A stretch of DNA of 64,000 nt from Lachancea mirantina. Its lineage: Eukaryota; Ascomycota; Saccharomycetes; Saccharomycetales; Saccharomycetaceae. Under the pieces are notes generated by a model. The model was not told where the DNA came from, ran no database searches, and saw only the letters and a program-made list of their open reading frames with translations. Location of the stretch: contig LT598469.1 of assembly GCA_900074745.1 (NCBI GenBank), positions 1,240,001-1,304,000 on the forward strand, written 5' to 3'. The position numbers and the translations under genes were made by a program. Shown here one piece after another: positions 1 to 9,657 of this stretch. How positions within the stretch are numbered: position 1 is the stretch's first letter; the number at the start of each line of letters is the position of its first letter.

Positions 1-1
1 T

Positions 2-1699
2 AAACTCGGTGCTAGAAAAACCGTTACGCAGCTATTATGTTCCTCAATAATAGCACTTTCGTTATTTTGGTTAACTTGCAAGGAAAGAAAGCCCGAGGAC
101 ACTTATGCTTTCACTAGTGGAACACCAAAAAGATGCCCTGCGATGCCTGCATTGAGACCAAAATCTTACACTCGGGATAATTCAACGATCGAGATGATCG
201 TGCGTGATGAAGCGTTTAGAACTGAAGCTATCGCGAAGCTTCTGGGTGCTGTCGGAGTCAAGACCGAAAGTTTTGATTCTCATTTGTGTCCCAGCCAATA
301 TCCAGAGTCTTACTCGTCGTTTCTAGATTTCCACCAATACCTCAAGGACGCGTATCCAATTGCACATGAAAAGATGCAGCTCGAGCACCCCAAGTATGAC
401 TACAATCTGCTTTACACTTGGAATGGCTCAAATCAGACTTTAAAGCCTCTTGTCCTTGCGGCTCACCAAGATGTCGTTCCCGTTAATCCTGACACCTTAT
501 CAGAGTGGAATCACGATCCTTTTAAGGGCTTCAGCGACGGCACTTTTCTTTACGGACGTGGTGTGTCAGACTGTAAATCGCTGCTAACATCGTTGCTGAA
601 AGCAGTGGAGTTACTAAGCCAGGACGGTTTTACACCCTCGCGCACGATTATTTTGGCGTTTGGGTTCGACGAAGAAGTGGGAGGTAGATATGGCGCCGGG
701 GAACTTGGCAAATTTTTGCTCGATCGGTATGGTTCTAACGGCATTTATGCGATTGTGGATGAAGGTGGTGCTGCTATTGAGAAAATAGGTGACACCTTCT
801 TTGCTTTACCTGCAGTTGGTGAAAAGGGTTCCTTCAGTTCTCAAATTGAACTTTATACGCCGGGAGGACATTCCTCGGTACCTCCAGACCACACCGGGAT
901 AGGTATAATGTCGGAACTAGTAACTTTAATTGAGTCTAGTCCGTTTCAGTCAAAAGTATATGAAGAAAATCCCTTCTACAGTTATTTGCAATGCATGGCC
1001 GAGTTTGCAACGCGTGACGAATCTATACCATGCGGGGACATAAAACATATGTTCAAGGACGTGGGCGCGGAAGAACGAGTCTTGAAATGGGTGGATTCGC
1101 ATCGCAATTTGAAATACTTGGCGAAGACAACACAGGCAGCGGACATCATAAAGGGCGGGATTAAGGCAAACGCGTTGCCAGAGCTCACACAGGTCACCGT
1201 TAATCACCGTGTCAACGTGGGCTCCTCATGCAATGTAACCGCCATGAAAATACTCCGTGACATCCAAAAAGTAGCGTCAAGTTACGATATAGGACTAGTT
1301 TTCAACGGTCTAGGGATCCACGAGCCTACTCAAAATGGATATTTTAATTACACCGCGATGGGATTTCTCGAACCTGCTCCTGTGTCTCCGGTCGTTGGCC
1401 CTGTATGGAGTACATTTAGTGGGACGATAAGACATGTTTTTGAAGACGTTGTGTTCGCTGGCAAACCGGACACGCAGGTGGTTGTGGCTCCTTCGATCAC
1501 TACCGGCAATACCGACACCGCGCATTACTGGGATTTGAGTGAAAATATCTACCGGTACAAGTTCGCGACATTCAACAGCGTTCTTGATGGTCATGCGCAT
1601 AGCGTCAACGAGAAAATGCCTATAGATTCCTATCTGTACCTAATTGCTTTCAATTACGAGTACATTTTGAATTCTAACGAAGAATCTCGTTCAGGCTGA
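2..1699 (+). CDS. CPS1: Carboxypeptidase S-like M20 metallopeptidase (partial 5')
   Basis: Vacuolar Gly-X carboxypeptidase of the M20 zinc family, which releases C-terminal residues from short peptides for nitrogen recycling. The frame is open from base 2, so the start codon lies outside the window. The 565 visible residues begin with a basic stretch and then a hydrophobic segment (about residues 9-25) that looks like the signal anchor of Cps1. The metal and catalytic motifs are present: AAHQDVVPVN, GRGVSDCKSL, GFDEEVGG, GGHSSVPPDHT, GNTDTAHYW and a C-terminal HAHSVNE. S. cerevisiae Cps1 is 576 residues, so only about a dozen residues are missing. An internal ATG at 143 would remove the membrane anchor and is unlikely to be the true start. 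Other M20 paralogues exist in yeasts, so the exact orthologue is less certain than the family. Confidence 0.9.
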   Translation, partial: KLGARKTVTQLLCSSIIALSLFWLTCKERKPEDTYAFTSGTPKRCPAMPALRPKSYTRDNSTIEMIVRDEAFRTEAIAKLLGAVGVKTESFDSHLCPSQYPESYSSFLDFHQYLKDAYPIAHEKMQLEHPKYDYNLLYTWNGSNQTLKPLVLAAHQDVVPVNPDTLSEWNHDPFKGFSDGTFLYGRGVSDCKSLLTSLLKAVELLSQDGFTPSRTIILAFGFDEEVGGRYGAGELGKFLLDRYGSNGIYAIVDEGGAAIEKIGDTFFALPAVGEKGSFSSQIELYTPGGHSSVPPDHTGIGIMSELVTLIESSPFQSKVYEENPFYSYLQCMAEFATRDESIPCGDIKHMFKDVGAEERVLKWVDSHRNLKYLAKTTQAADIIKGGIKANALPELTQVTVNHRVNVGSSCNVTAMKILRDIQKVASSYDIGLVFNGLGIHEPTQNGYFNYTAMGFLEPAPVSPVVGPVWSTFSGTIRHVFEDVVFAGKPDTQVVVAPSITTGNTDTAHYWDLSENIYRYKFATFNSVLDGHAHSVNEKMPIDSYLYLIAFNYEYILNSNEESRSG

Positions 1700-2232
1700 T
1701 TAGAACTCAATACACTGGGCCCCAGCGAAAACGGTACCGCTGCGAAATGCAGGCTACAATTAAACAGTGAGGTGTCCAGAATTGGCAGTTCAAATGCGTC
1801 AATTTTTCACATCTTCCGACGTAATTCATCTTGAATCATAGCTAGACATACACATACAAAAATGGACAACAAAACCTCAATTTCTTATTGAGAAGCTCAA
1901 CCAGAACGAAGAGTTTTTTATAAACCAGGATCTCGATGGATCACGAAGCATTGGCGAACCGAGTTTTATGTCTAAACCTTTGCAATTCGTCAACAATTAA
2001 TTTGACTCCTCCAATACCTTTAAAGCTGAAGTAAAGATATATGGACAATTCCAAATTGTTCTCGATGGGCTTAAATTAGTTGAAATGGCGGAAATGGCTC
2101 TTCACCAAGCTGTTGTAACTTATCTGGTGAAGGCCAATTATTAAAGCTCCACGTCAAGAACGATTTGTTCACATTGATCAACTTGAAACTGAACATCGGA
2201 AACTGACTTCACATGTGTACCACGAACAATCA
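1700..2232. other. Intergenic, CPS1-like 3' side to spliced gene
   Basis: About 530 bases between two genes on the same strand. It must hold the CPS1-like terminator and the promoter of the next gene. I see no open frame of note, RNA gene or repeat in it. Confidence 0.5.
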
Positions 2233-2983
2233 ATGTCAACCAATCACAACGATACAGGATTTCAGGGTATGTTTACTTGATAGCACATTAGAATTTCTAG
2301 CGGGTTTTGGTAGATATTTTCATCTCACTGACACTAATCTAGAACGGAAGAGAAAACTATCTGTCTGGGTGAGAAGGATTATTCAACCGAATAAAGAGCA
2401 AGCCCGGGAGTTTGAATCTGCTCCTCAGCAATGTAATACAATTCCCAGGGATTCAAATGGTACAAGTAATGCAGGCGAAGCCTTAAAGAGACACAGTACT
2501 CATCCGAGCGCTGGCGTCAATGCGAGACATGGTAAAAAGAAGGAAAGCAGAAAAAGTCACTTAACGTCTCTGGATGCGACTTTGAGCAGTGTGTCTCAGC
2601 CACATGTGGAATTCGATGCCTGTAGTGATAACGCCAGCATAGCACCGTTAGTTTCGCAGTATTCGGCGTCAGCGTCCGTCAAATCGATGAAATCGTCTGT
2701 CTTCTCAGAAAGCACCTCTTTGCAATCGACAAGGGCAACTGTGCTCTCCAGCAAGACGCTCGAGACCAACAGCAGCACGGTGGGCATACCTCCCGCCAGT
2801 ATAGTGGATCGTGCTAGATACAACGCCAATGCTGGTCATGGCGCTGCTTCTTCCATATTCAGTTTGACCACGACGCATCACGCGTCTCGCGCCAACAGTC
2901 TGAGACAGTTCCCACTTCCTAGAAACAATAGCACGCATACAATAAACACCGAGGCTACTCAGAAGACTGCAGAAAGGGCTTGA
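2233..2983 (+). CDS. Ser/Thr-rich protein of unknown function, one intron
   Basis: I propose a two-exon gene. Exon 1 is 2233-2266, the intron 2267-2342 (76 nt) and exon 2 2343-2983, giving 224 residues. The donor is the canonical GTATGT. The acceptor is TAG, preceded closely by CACTAAT, with a CACTGAC slightly further up that could also serve as branch site. Splicing from the ATG at 2233 keeps the long downstream frame and places a short basic segment (ERKRKLSVWVRRIIQP) near the N-terminus. The unspliced alternative starts at 2213 (256 residues) and would read through the intron. The rest is low-complexity and Ser/Thr-rich, with a conserved-looking core around SKTLETNSSTVGIPPASIVDR. I do not recognise a domain. 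By position next to PHO86/UIP5 it may correspond to S. cerevisiae YKR045C or YJL118W; this rests on gene order only. Confidence 0.6.
2267..2342 (+). other. Putative spliceosomal intron
   Basis: GTATGT donor at 2267-2272 and TAG acceptor at 2340-2342. CACTAAT at 2332-2338 would put the branch A only about 5 nt from the acceptor, and CACTGAC at 2326-2332 is an alternative. Removing 76 nt joins ATG 2233 in frame to the long second exon. Confidence 0.55.
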
Positions 2984-3332
2984 AGGCTACTTTACACACC
3001 GCATAAGTGCAGCCCGTTTATCAACAGCATGCCAATTTATGCAGCATCTGACCATTTTACAACACTAAACAGACGGTACTCCTTTTACTAAGAAGCAATG
3101 GGTCTTTGAGGTAGCATGGAACGGCCTTGCATTTTGATTCACACATTTTTAACCCACCGTCGAACTACCTGCAATTTGGCTTCTTACTTGATAAGTAAAA
3201 GCTTCGAGTTATCGCTGCAAAATAAGATTCGACTAAACATGAAGAGTAGACTAACAAATCAACGTACTAAAACGAACTTTAATTGGCCTAGCTTGATTCC
3301 AACAAGCTTTCATCCAGTTTCTCTGATGGCTC

Positions 3333-3338
3333 CACGTG
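3333..3338. promoter_or_regulatory. CACGTG box upstream of PHO86
   Basis: CACGTG lies 158 bases before the PHO86 ATG. Pho4 and Cbf1 both bind this core, and PHO86 belongs to the Pho4 regulon in S. cerevisiae, so a Pho4 site is plausible. The flanks (TC and AA) do not decide between the two factors. Confidence 0.4.
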
Positions 3339-3370
3339 AATTATCTCCATTAATTTTCAGCATTTTATTG

Positions 3371-3390
3371 ATATATATATATATATATAT
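3371..3390. repeat. (AT)n microsatellite
   Basis: Ten uninterrupted AT units, about 105 bases before the PHO86 start codon. It may act as a nucleosome-poor or TATA-like promoter element. Confidence 0.9.
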
Positions 3391-3495
3391 GGGCTTTAAT
3401 TAAAAAGGTGGGAAAAAAAGCTGAGATCACTGCCCCATCGACAGAGGTTTTCTGTCGATTACTTTCAAGGTTCCTTTCAATTTTCCCAGTGTTCA

Positions 3496-4398
3496 ATGGC
3501 TAAACAGGTCGTGAAAGGTACTGTGAAGCAAGTGGATGCTTCGCTAGATAAGCCCATCGATAAAGATGCTCCACCTACTATATATGGCAGTAAGCTAAAG
3601 CCTGAGTTTGCGAGTGCAGCTTTAAACTTGTCGGTCGATTTTTTGAGACAACAGCAATCTGAGGCGAACAAGTACCTTTTATGGAACAAGACTACTCTTT
3701 TGGGATCGTTTACATGCGCTTTGCTGTACCTGGTATCTAAGTCGACGTTTCCTCGTGGAAGCAAGTCTGTAAGCGGCTTCTTCGTGCAGTACGCATACAT
3801 GAATACCAAAGAACTGATTACCGCTGGTATCGTTATAGTTATTTCTTCCTCTGTGATTTTCACTCTGCTATCAAGAGTGACCGAAAACGTCTTCAGCAAG
3901 AAGATCGATGCCATTGTCAAAACGGAGGGTGAGAGCGTGTTCGATGTGAATCTCAACAAGCTCTCAGCTGACAAGGTTAAAGGCTCTGAAGTGCTAGAAA
4001 ACACGCAGATCATTGTTTACCGTGATACTCCGATCGCGCTAGCGGCTATCATGGAAAACAAGCATCTTTCTACTGAAGACTCCCTCGTAATGGGTGTCAC
4101 AACTATTGGAGCGCGTCGCGTTTACTTGAAAAGTGGGGTCATGGAAGATCTCATTGATTGGGCGTTGTTGAGAACCAAAGACCTTCAATATCGTAAGCAC
4201 GGTAATGGTAAGTCAATGAAACTTTTGCTTGACGTTTGCTCTTTTGACAAAGATTTGAGGGATGCCTTAAAGAAAAAGGGATTTTCTCCCATCAAAACTT
4301 TTAAATATGAGGAGTCGCGGGTCTTGAATAGCTTGTATGGCATTCGCAGAGAACTATGGGGTGTTCAGTTCCGTTTCGAAGCCCACAAGAAAGAATAA
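3496..4398 (+). CDS. PHO86: Pho86, ER packaging chaperone for Pho84
   Basis: In S. cerevisiae Pho86 is an ER-resident membrane protein needed for the phosphate transporter Pho84 to leave the ER. This 300-residue protein is close to the 311 of Pho86. The N-terminal motif DKPIDKDAPPTIYGS followed by LKPEF..ALNL..DFLRQQ is characteristic. Two hydrophobic segments (about residues 68-90 and 107-132) form a membrane hairpin, and the rest is a cytosolic domain ending in a basic tail. The first ATG of the frame fits the family N-terminus. The neighbours (UIP5, SUN gene, ASF1) reproduce the YJL117W/YJL116C/YJL115W order. Confidence 0.85.
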   Translation: MAKQVVKGTVKQVDASLDKPIDKDAPPTIYGSKLKPEFASAALNLSVDFLRQQQSEANKYLLWNKTTLLGSFTCALLYLVSKSTFPRGSKSVSGFFVQYAYMNTKELITAGIVIVISSSVIFTLLSRVTENVFSKKIDAIVKTEGESVFDVNLNKLSADKVKGSEVLENTQIIVYRDTPIALAAIMENKHLSTEDSLVMGVTTIGARRVYLKSGVMEDLIDWALLRTKDLQYRKHGNGKSMKLLLDVCSFDKDLRDALKKKGFSPIKTFKYEESRVLNSLYGIRRELWGVQFRFEAHKKE

Positions 4399-4592
4399 AT
4401 GCAAATCGGTTTCTGTCTTGATGTCTGTAATATGTACAATACAAATTTTCTTTCAAATGCGATGATAAACCGGTCTAAGTTAACCTAAAAGGCCGACTTT
4501 ATGACTTTTTTGATTCAATTTTCGCCATCTTCGAATGACGACTCTAATCGAAATGGATGCAAAATAAAGTGAGAATAGCCAGATTAGCAATT

Positions 4593-5783
4593 TCACAAGA
4601 ATCTTTTTTTGTTTGGAGATGGATTCAAACCGTGAGATCCATTGTCAGTCGTGATCTTCTCTGACGCCTTTTCGGATCTCCATTTGTCGAATTCGCTTTC
4701 GCTCATACGTACGTGCTCTTGAAATTCAGTAGCCAGTAAAAGTTGCAACTCCTTAGCGTAGTCGAAATTTTCTTCCGTCTGTTGGCCCTCCTGGTTTGCT
4801 TTCAAATGAAATTCGTGAGTCTCAATACCTTTTACTTCCACAGTTTGAGTGAGTTGACCGTTCAGCGCGCCAATCCCGATAAACCGCTGTCCCGTTTTTT
4901 TGTTTTTGGGTAAAAAGAAACCTGAATCCCGCTGGAAAAGCTCTACCCAGTTGCCTTTACCACCGTAATCGATGTCAACTTTGAGAAATCCGATTGTTTC
5001 CAAATAAATGACCCTGAGACTTGTCTCGTATCCCAACATGACCGATTTTTTCAGTTTCAAAGGTCCACACAAAGAATGGCCGGTGCTCATACGGCCATCC
5101 GTTTCCAAACTATAAGAGTGCTTCTGTGGATCCAAATTCAGCTGCATATGCAACAAGGGAGCCTTTATCCGGGTCCGTTTATCATTGCGGTACGTATCAA
5201 GCACTATTGCCAAGCCTGCCAAATTTTTCGGGAACCCCATCAGATCGTGATTATTCTCTAACACGCCGCCCGAACTATGTTCATACTGCTTTTTGGCATA
5301 CGAGGACATCATTTTTTGTTTCGCAAACCCATTTTCCGGCGTTATTACGACGGCCATCCCGTCACCCATGAGAGGAGGAGCCGACAACGACGACGACGAT
5401 GATCTCTCACCCACATTATTGTATATAGCAAACTTGATAACCATTTCGAAATCGTCAAGCGTGTTATCTCCCTTACCATTCGACATTAAAATCCCATATT
5501 GGCCCACTCGGCCTCTAGACGACAATTTGATACTCCCGTGGTTTTTGATCTCTGTCTCACCTTTGGTGATCCAATAGTCATTAATTCTGTCTAAAAAGGG
5601 CCGAAAAAGACTTGCATCTGCGTTATATTGTTTTTCTACCTTTGATCTTCGCATGAGACTGAGACCTGGCTCATCAATTAGCGATATATCATCATCAACT
5701 AACCAATTCTTGTAAACCACTTGTAGCACGATAAAGGTCAGCACAATGAAAATCGCTTGCGCTTTTTTACCCCACCCAATCAT
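4593..5783 (-). CDS. UIP5: Uip5-like L-type lectin-related membrane protein
   Basis: Likely orthologue of YKR044W (Uip5), an ER/nuclear-envelope protein whose lumenal part resembles L-type lectins. A single hydrophobic signal anchor (AIFIVLTFIVLQVVY, about residues 10-26) is followed by a beta-rich lectin-like domain with DGMAVVITP and GLAIVLDTY, patterns typical of the legume-lectin fold. The frame stays open upstream to a TTG at 5804, but the first ATG at 5783 gives 396 residues and puts the anchor at the N-terminus. S. cerevisiae Uip5 is somewhat longer (443). It is divergent from SHB17 with a shared promoter of about 215 bases, as YKR044W/YKR043C are. Sugar binding is not shown for this group. 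Confidence 0.75.
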   Translation of the reverse strand: MIGWGKKAQAIFIVLTFIVLQVVYKNWLVDDDISLIDEPGLSLMRRSKVEKQYNADASLFRPFLDRINDYWITKGETEIKNHGSIKLSSRGRVGQYGILMSNGKGDNTLDDFEMVIKFAIYNNVGERSSSSSLSAPPLMGDGMAVVITPENGFAKQKMMSSYAKKQYEHSSGGVLENNHDLMGFPKNLAGLAIVLDTYRNDKRTRIKAPLLHMQLNLDPQKHSYSLETDGRMSTGHSLCGPLKLKKSVMLGYETSLRVIYLETIGFLKVDIDYGGKGNWVELFQRDSGFFLPKNKKTGQRFIGIGALNGQLTQTVEVKGIETHEFHLKANQEGQQTEENFDYAKELQLLLATEFQEHVRMSESEFDKWRSEKASEKITTDNGSHGLNPSPNKKRFL

Positions 5784-5998
5784 CAAACCCAAAAAGCTTT
5801 GCAATTTAGGCGGACTTAGTACCGGGTCTCCCGACGCCTTGGAGTGATCTTAGGGTTTTCTTTGATCAACGTTTCTCAAGTGGTCTGTTTTCAAGAGATG
5901 ATTTTAATATAAAGCGAAAAACTGTTGATAATTAATATCGCAGTTCAGATCATCAACATTAACATCTAAACAAGCTTCAATTGAGTCTGTCAGTATAA

Positions 5999-6817
5999 AT
6001 GGGGAGTCAACCTACACCAAGGTGTATCATTGTCCGTCACGGACAGACGGAATGGTCCAAGTCCGGACAGTATACGGGTCTTACGGATCTTCCTTTGACG
6101 GAGTTTGGCGTCGGACAAATGAGAAGAACTGGTCAAGCGATCTTCGGGTACAAGTTCATTGATCCATCTCATATCACTTACATCTTTACGTCGCCACGCA
6201 AAAGAGCTAGACAAACAGTTGATTTGGTTTTGGAGACGGTACCTGCCCAGTTGAAGAAAAATATCCGGATTGTGGTGGATGAAGACATTCGCGAGTGGGA
6301 GTACGGTGATTACGAAGGTTTGCTGACATCTGAGATCGTTTCTTTGCGAAAGTCGCGTGGTCTCGATCAGGAATGTCCCTGGAATATTTGGAGGGACGGA
6401 TGTGAGAACGGCGAAACGACGCAGGAGGTTGGTCTAAGACTGTCGCGCGCGATTGCGCGTGTCCAGAACTTGCACCGGAAGCACCAAGAAGAAGGAATTC
6501 CATCTGATATTATGGTTTTTGCGCATGGCCATGCATTGCGTTATTTTGCTGCTTTGTGGTTCAAAATGGGCGTGGAGGTACCATGCGACGGCAAGGATCC
6601 AATTCCGGCTACTTACAACGACCCGACGGTGCCCTACGTTCCGTTGACTACCTTCAGACACTTGATTGACAATCCTAACTTCTTGTTAGATGCTGGTGGA
6701 ATTGGGGTTTTGTCGTACTCTCATCACTCGATTGAAGAACCGGCGCTCACATTGGCCGGCAGTTTCGTTTGTCCCCCTGAAGAAGAATCTCAACACGGAG
6801 ATGTCAAGTTGGCTTAA
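5999..6817 (+). CDS. SHB17: Sedoheptulose-1,7-bisphosphatase
   Basis: Histidine-phosphatase superfamily enzyme that dephosphorylates sedoheptulose 1,7-bisphosphate to feed ribose-phosphate synthesis. The 272 residues match Shb17 (YKR043C, 271) along the whole length. The phosphohistidine motif is RHGQTEWSKSGQYTGLTDLP near residue 13, with FTSPRKRARQTVDL, REWEYGDYEG and FAHGHALRYFA supplying the other catalytic Arg, Glu and His. The C-terminus PPEEESQHGDV is that of the yeast enzyme. It lies head to head with UIP5. Confidence 0.95.
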   Translation: MGSQPTPRCIIVRHGQTEWSKSGQYTGLTDLPLTEFGVGQMRRTGQAIFGYKFIDPSHITYIFTSPRKRARQTVDLVLETVPAQLKKNIRIVVDEDIREWEYGDYEGLLTSEIVSLRKSRGLDQECPWNIWRDGCENGETTQEVGLRLSRAIARVQNLHRKHQEEGIPSDIMVFAHGHALRYFAALWFKMGVEVPCDGKDPIPATYNDPTVPYVPLTTFRHLIDNPNFLLDAGGIGVLSYSHHSIEEPALTLAGSFVCPPEEESQHGDVKLA

Positions 6818-6931
6818 GTCAAGCGTTTTCTTCTGCGATCGCTTTTTTTTTCGATTTTTTGATGTTTCCTGCCGACAGAAGCCCATATACTGAAGCCCAT
6901 ATATATACATGTATACAGATCAAAAACTTTG

Positions 6932-7954
6932 ATGTTGCTATCACCAAAACGGCATACTAGCCTCGATTGCTTACCCGTCGAACTTAGACTTCGCCTCTTG
7001 TCTGAAAATCCTCAGCTTAAGGTAGTAGGTCGCTCCTGGTACCGCTTAAGCAATCAATTCTACAGGGACTTGTGCTTGAGCGTAAAGACATGGAAGTTTT
7101 GGTTGGAAATACAAAAGAACGCAACTTTATATGTGAAAAGTCTAGATGATTACCGGCGAGCTGCTCGACTTATCAACAATGAGCGGTCGTTTTTGACTAG
7201 CGCAAGCGATACGACTGATTTTATTGAGTATTTATGTGATTCTTGGCACATTTTATATTGCGTGCTGTTCAAGTGGCCACGTCTCTTCTTTGAAACTCCA
7301 TTTGGTGAACCCCCAGAATCGTGGTACAGGAAGCAGGAAGTGACTGGGTCGATTGAGATATGTGAAAGAAACTTATCTCAATGTGGACTTTGGATCAAGA
7401 TCCTCAAGACACCTAGTCTACTAAAAATGTTAAAGGTCCGATTTACCGTACGATACGCAAACGATGCCAATGGAGACGCAAGAATTATTGAAAAAACTTT
7501 GCCCGTATTTGTCGACGACTGGTGCAAATTTCCCGGCATTTACTATATCAGTTTAGGAACTCTCGAGATATGCCAGGCAAGTCATGTTTCGAAGAACAGG
7601 AGGATATCGCTGTGCCAAGTAAATGCTAAGTTGGAAACTACGGCACAAAATAGATGTACAGAATATCTTCGGCCCTTGGGACTGGACTTTGTTCCATACC
7701 AACAGGGAAAACCGGTTATCTTGGCGCACACAGATGAGGAAAGTTTCAGGTTCAGCGGTTTTGAGGGTTTACTCTATCATTCTGCAGCATTACGAGGTTC
7801 AGAGTTGCTTGAACTGACAACAGATGTTGGATCATACGACCAGGCGGGTCATTCAAGGCGACAAGCGAAGTTCGAAGTCCGCTACCGGTTTCCGCGGGAC
7901 AAGCAGACGAATGATAGGGGCATCAAGAACGTCGATTTTCCGTATTTAGGCTGA
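6932..7954 (+). CDS. F-box-like protein, orphan
   Basis: 340 residues from the ATG at 6932; an in-frame TTG at 6929 was rejected as start. The N-terminus (LDCLPVELRLRLLSE, then VGRSWYRLSNQFYRDLC) has the spacing and hydrophobic pattern of an F-box, which would bind Skp1 in an SCF ubiquitin ligase. The middle has Trp- and Cys-rich stretches, and the C-terminal part (FEVRYRFPRDK...) looks beta-rich, but I recognise no named domain. S. cerevisiae has no gene here between SHB17 and UTH1. It starts only 114 bases after the SHB17 stop and is convergent with the SUN gene. The F-box call is a pattern match and could be wrong. Confidence 0.6.
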   Translation: MLLSPKRHTSLDCLPVELRLRLLSENPQLKVVGRSWYRLSNQFYRDLCLSVKTWKFWLEIQKNATLYVKSLDDYRRAARLINNERSFLTSASDTTDFIEYLCDSWHILYCVLFKWPRLFFETPFGEPPESWYRKQEVTGSIEICERNLSQCGLWIKILKTPSLLKMLKVRFTVRYANDANGDARIIEKTLPVFVDDWCKFPGIYYISLGTLEICQASHVSKNRRISLCQVNAKLETTAQNRCTEYLRPLGLDFVPYQQGKPVILAHTDEESFRFSGFEGLLYHSAALRGSELLELTTDVGSYDQAGHSRRQAKFEVRYRFPRDKQTNDRGIKNVDFPYLG

Positions 7955-8380
7955 GAAGGCAAGGACACTACTGAGTAAGGGAGATAAAGAAGCCATTCAA
8001 CTAACAAGCAATAATACAACGCTAATAAACTATAGATACCCTAGCGATTTAGGTTTTTGATTTTGATTTTATTTATTTTTTATCATGGAATCTGAGCAAA
8101 CCTGGAACAGAAACCAAAAAATGAACAGATGAAATTGTGTAAGTGCAAACATAAAAGCATCCAGGATCAGCTGCCACGCGCCAGTTGGTGAGGCACCATG
8201 GTGGGCAAGAAAGCCCGATCCATAAGGTAAAACGAAGGAAAATGAGTAAACGAGGCGTCTGTCATAAGCACATTAACACATAACAAGCGAAAAATAGTAA
8301 CAGTGAAAAGTGAAAAACAAACAAACGGAAAGAAAAAGGAAATTTTAGGGAAGGGGGGTATCCAAACGTCCACAAGTAAA
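7955..8380. other. Convergent intergenic region
   Basis: Some 425 bases between two converging stops. AT-rich poly-pyrimidine and poly-purine stretches suit 3' end formation on both strands. I see nothing else. Confidence 0.5.
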
Positions 8381-9436
8381 TCAGTAGAAGACGAAGTTGG
8401 CGGATCCAGAGGTGACAGTCACCGTGCAACCGTCGGAACCACTGCCGCTGTAGGAGCCGTTCTCGTACGAACATTCACCGTTGACGGAGGAACCATCGGT
8501 GGCCTCAATCTTGACATTGAAGTTTGGTGGAGTCTTGTTGTTAGGGTTTGGAATGATGGACAAGTAAGTGTTGCCACCGGTAGTACCGGCACCTAGAACG
8601 ACAGGAGCCCAGTTACCAACACCGGAGCCTTCAGTACCCCAAACACAGCCGTCTTCCATGGAAACACCAGCGTTGTTGACGTAGAACTGAGCGGATGTCT
8701 TCATGCCCTTCCATTGGAAGTAGCCGTCCTCGTTGACCACAGAGACGGGCTGCGACGAGCCGGCCTCGACGACGGTAGGGACAACCATGTTCTCGGAACC
8801 TGGGTAGTCGGTTCTGCACATGGCAATTTGCTGGTCCTTGTTGTTGACCGCTTGAGAAGTGGAAGCGTCGGCCTCACACAGGGAGTTCGCGTTGGTGTTG
8901 CTGCGGTACAAGTAACCGTCCTTACAGTAGAGACCACCGACGGATCTGCCGTCCGATGGTTGTTCAGAAGGCCACTGCGTCTTAGAAAAACCTGGCTGGC
9001 ACGCGTAAGAGCAGTAGTAGCCGTCTTGACAGGAGGAAGCGGTATTACCGTTCATGTCCATCACGGAGGCCCAGCCACCGTAGCCGACCCACGAAAGGTC
9101 GACGAGGCCCTGGCCCGAGGGAAGCTGGGAACACTGGATGGTACCGTCTTGGAAGTCGCCGCCAGAGGAAGACGACGACGAAGAAGGAGCAGAGGAACCC
9201 TGACTCGAAGCCGGAGTCGAACTTTGAGTCGCTTCGGACGAGGCAGGTGGCTGCACCGTGGTGGTCACACCAGGAGCGTTCGTGCTGACCGGGTTACCGT
9301 TGCTGTCCACGTACTGCACCACAGTGACCACATCACGACGGGCGTGCTGGTGGCCTGCGTGCTTAGCAGCAGCTGGTGCGGCTTGCGCGGTAGCGAGGAT
9401 CGCTGCCGCGCTGAACAAAACTTGCGAGTACTTCAT
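8381..9436 (-). CDS. UTH1: SUN-family cell-wall protein (UTH1/NCA3 ancestor)
   Basis: SUN proteins (Sim1, Uth1, Nca3, Sun4) are secreted glucan-associated proteins acting in wall remodelling and septation; Uth1 has also been linked to mitochondria. The 351 residues have a signal peptide (residues 1-19), a dibasic site [10 protein letters not shown], a Ser/Thr-rich linker (about 60-95) and the C-terminal SUN domain from about 97 on, with its Cys pattern ([27 protein letters not shown]) and conserved WPSEQP. UTH1 (YKR042W) and NCA3 (YJL116C) are a duplicate pair in S. cerevisiae, and this single gene sits where both map. A TATATAA lies about 215 bases upstream. Codon use is strongly biased, as in a highly expressed gene. 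Confidence 0.9.
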   Translation of the reverse strand: MKYSQVLFSAAAILATAQAAPAAAKHAGHQHARRDVVTVVQYVDSNGNPVSTNAPGVTTTVQPPASSEATQSSTPASSQGSSAPSSSSSSSGGDFQDGTIQCSQLPSGQGLVDLSWVGYGGWASVMDMNGNTASSCQDGYYCSYACQPGFSKTQWPSEQPSDGRSVGGLYCKDGYLYRSNTNANSLCEADASTSQAVNNKDQQIAMCRTDYPGSENMVVPTVVEAGSSQPVSVVNEDGYFQWKGMKTSAQFYVNNAGVSMEDGCVWGTEGSGVGNWAPVVLGAGTTGGNTYLSIIPNPNNKTPPNFNVKIEATDGSSVNGECSYENGSYSGSGSDGCTVTVTSGSANFVFY

Positions 9437-9650
9437 GATCGGCTCTAAAAGATGGGAAAAGTTGGTATAGCTCGGATCGGATCGATAATGAATGAATGGA
9501 TCTGATCAAATGGGCGAAAAGTGCGCTACAAGGAATGACAAGGAGTGGGAGATGTAAGCGCGTTAATAAGGCCTCAGAAGCTAGTATAGTACTTAAATCT
9601 TGAAACGACACCAGATCTCAGAGATCGCGTCGGAACGACGGCCGCAGCCT

Positions 9651-9657
9651 TTATATA
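9651..9657 (-). promoter_or_regulatory. TATA box of the SUN-family gene
   Basis: Read on the minus strand this is TATATAA, about 215 bases before the ATG at 9436. The distance is normal for a yeast TATA-containing promoter with a 5' leader of 100 bases or more. Confidence 0.5.

Larger units (their letters stand above)
2984..3495. other. Intergenic, PHO86 promoter region
   Basis: About 510 bases. It holds an (AT)n run at 3371-3390 and one CACGTG at 3333-3338. A 95-codon open frame at 3116-3403 has no family resemblance and runs into the AT repeat, so I do not call it a gene. Confidence 0.5.

Noticed and set aside
8714-9448. Long open frame opposite the SUN-family gene
   Set aside because: It mirrors a strongly codon-biased gene on the other strand, and the translation is Val/Arg-rich without family likeness.
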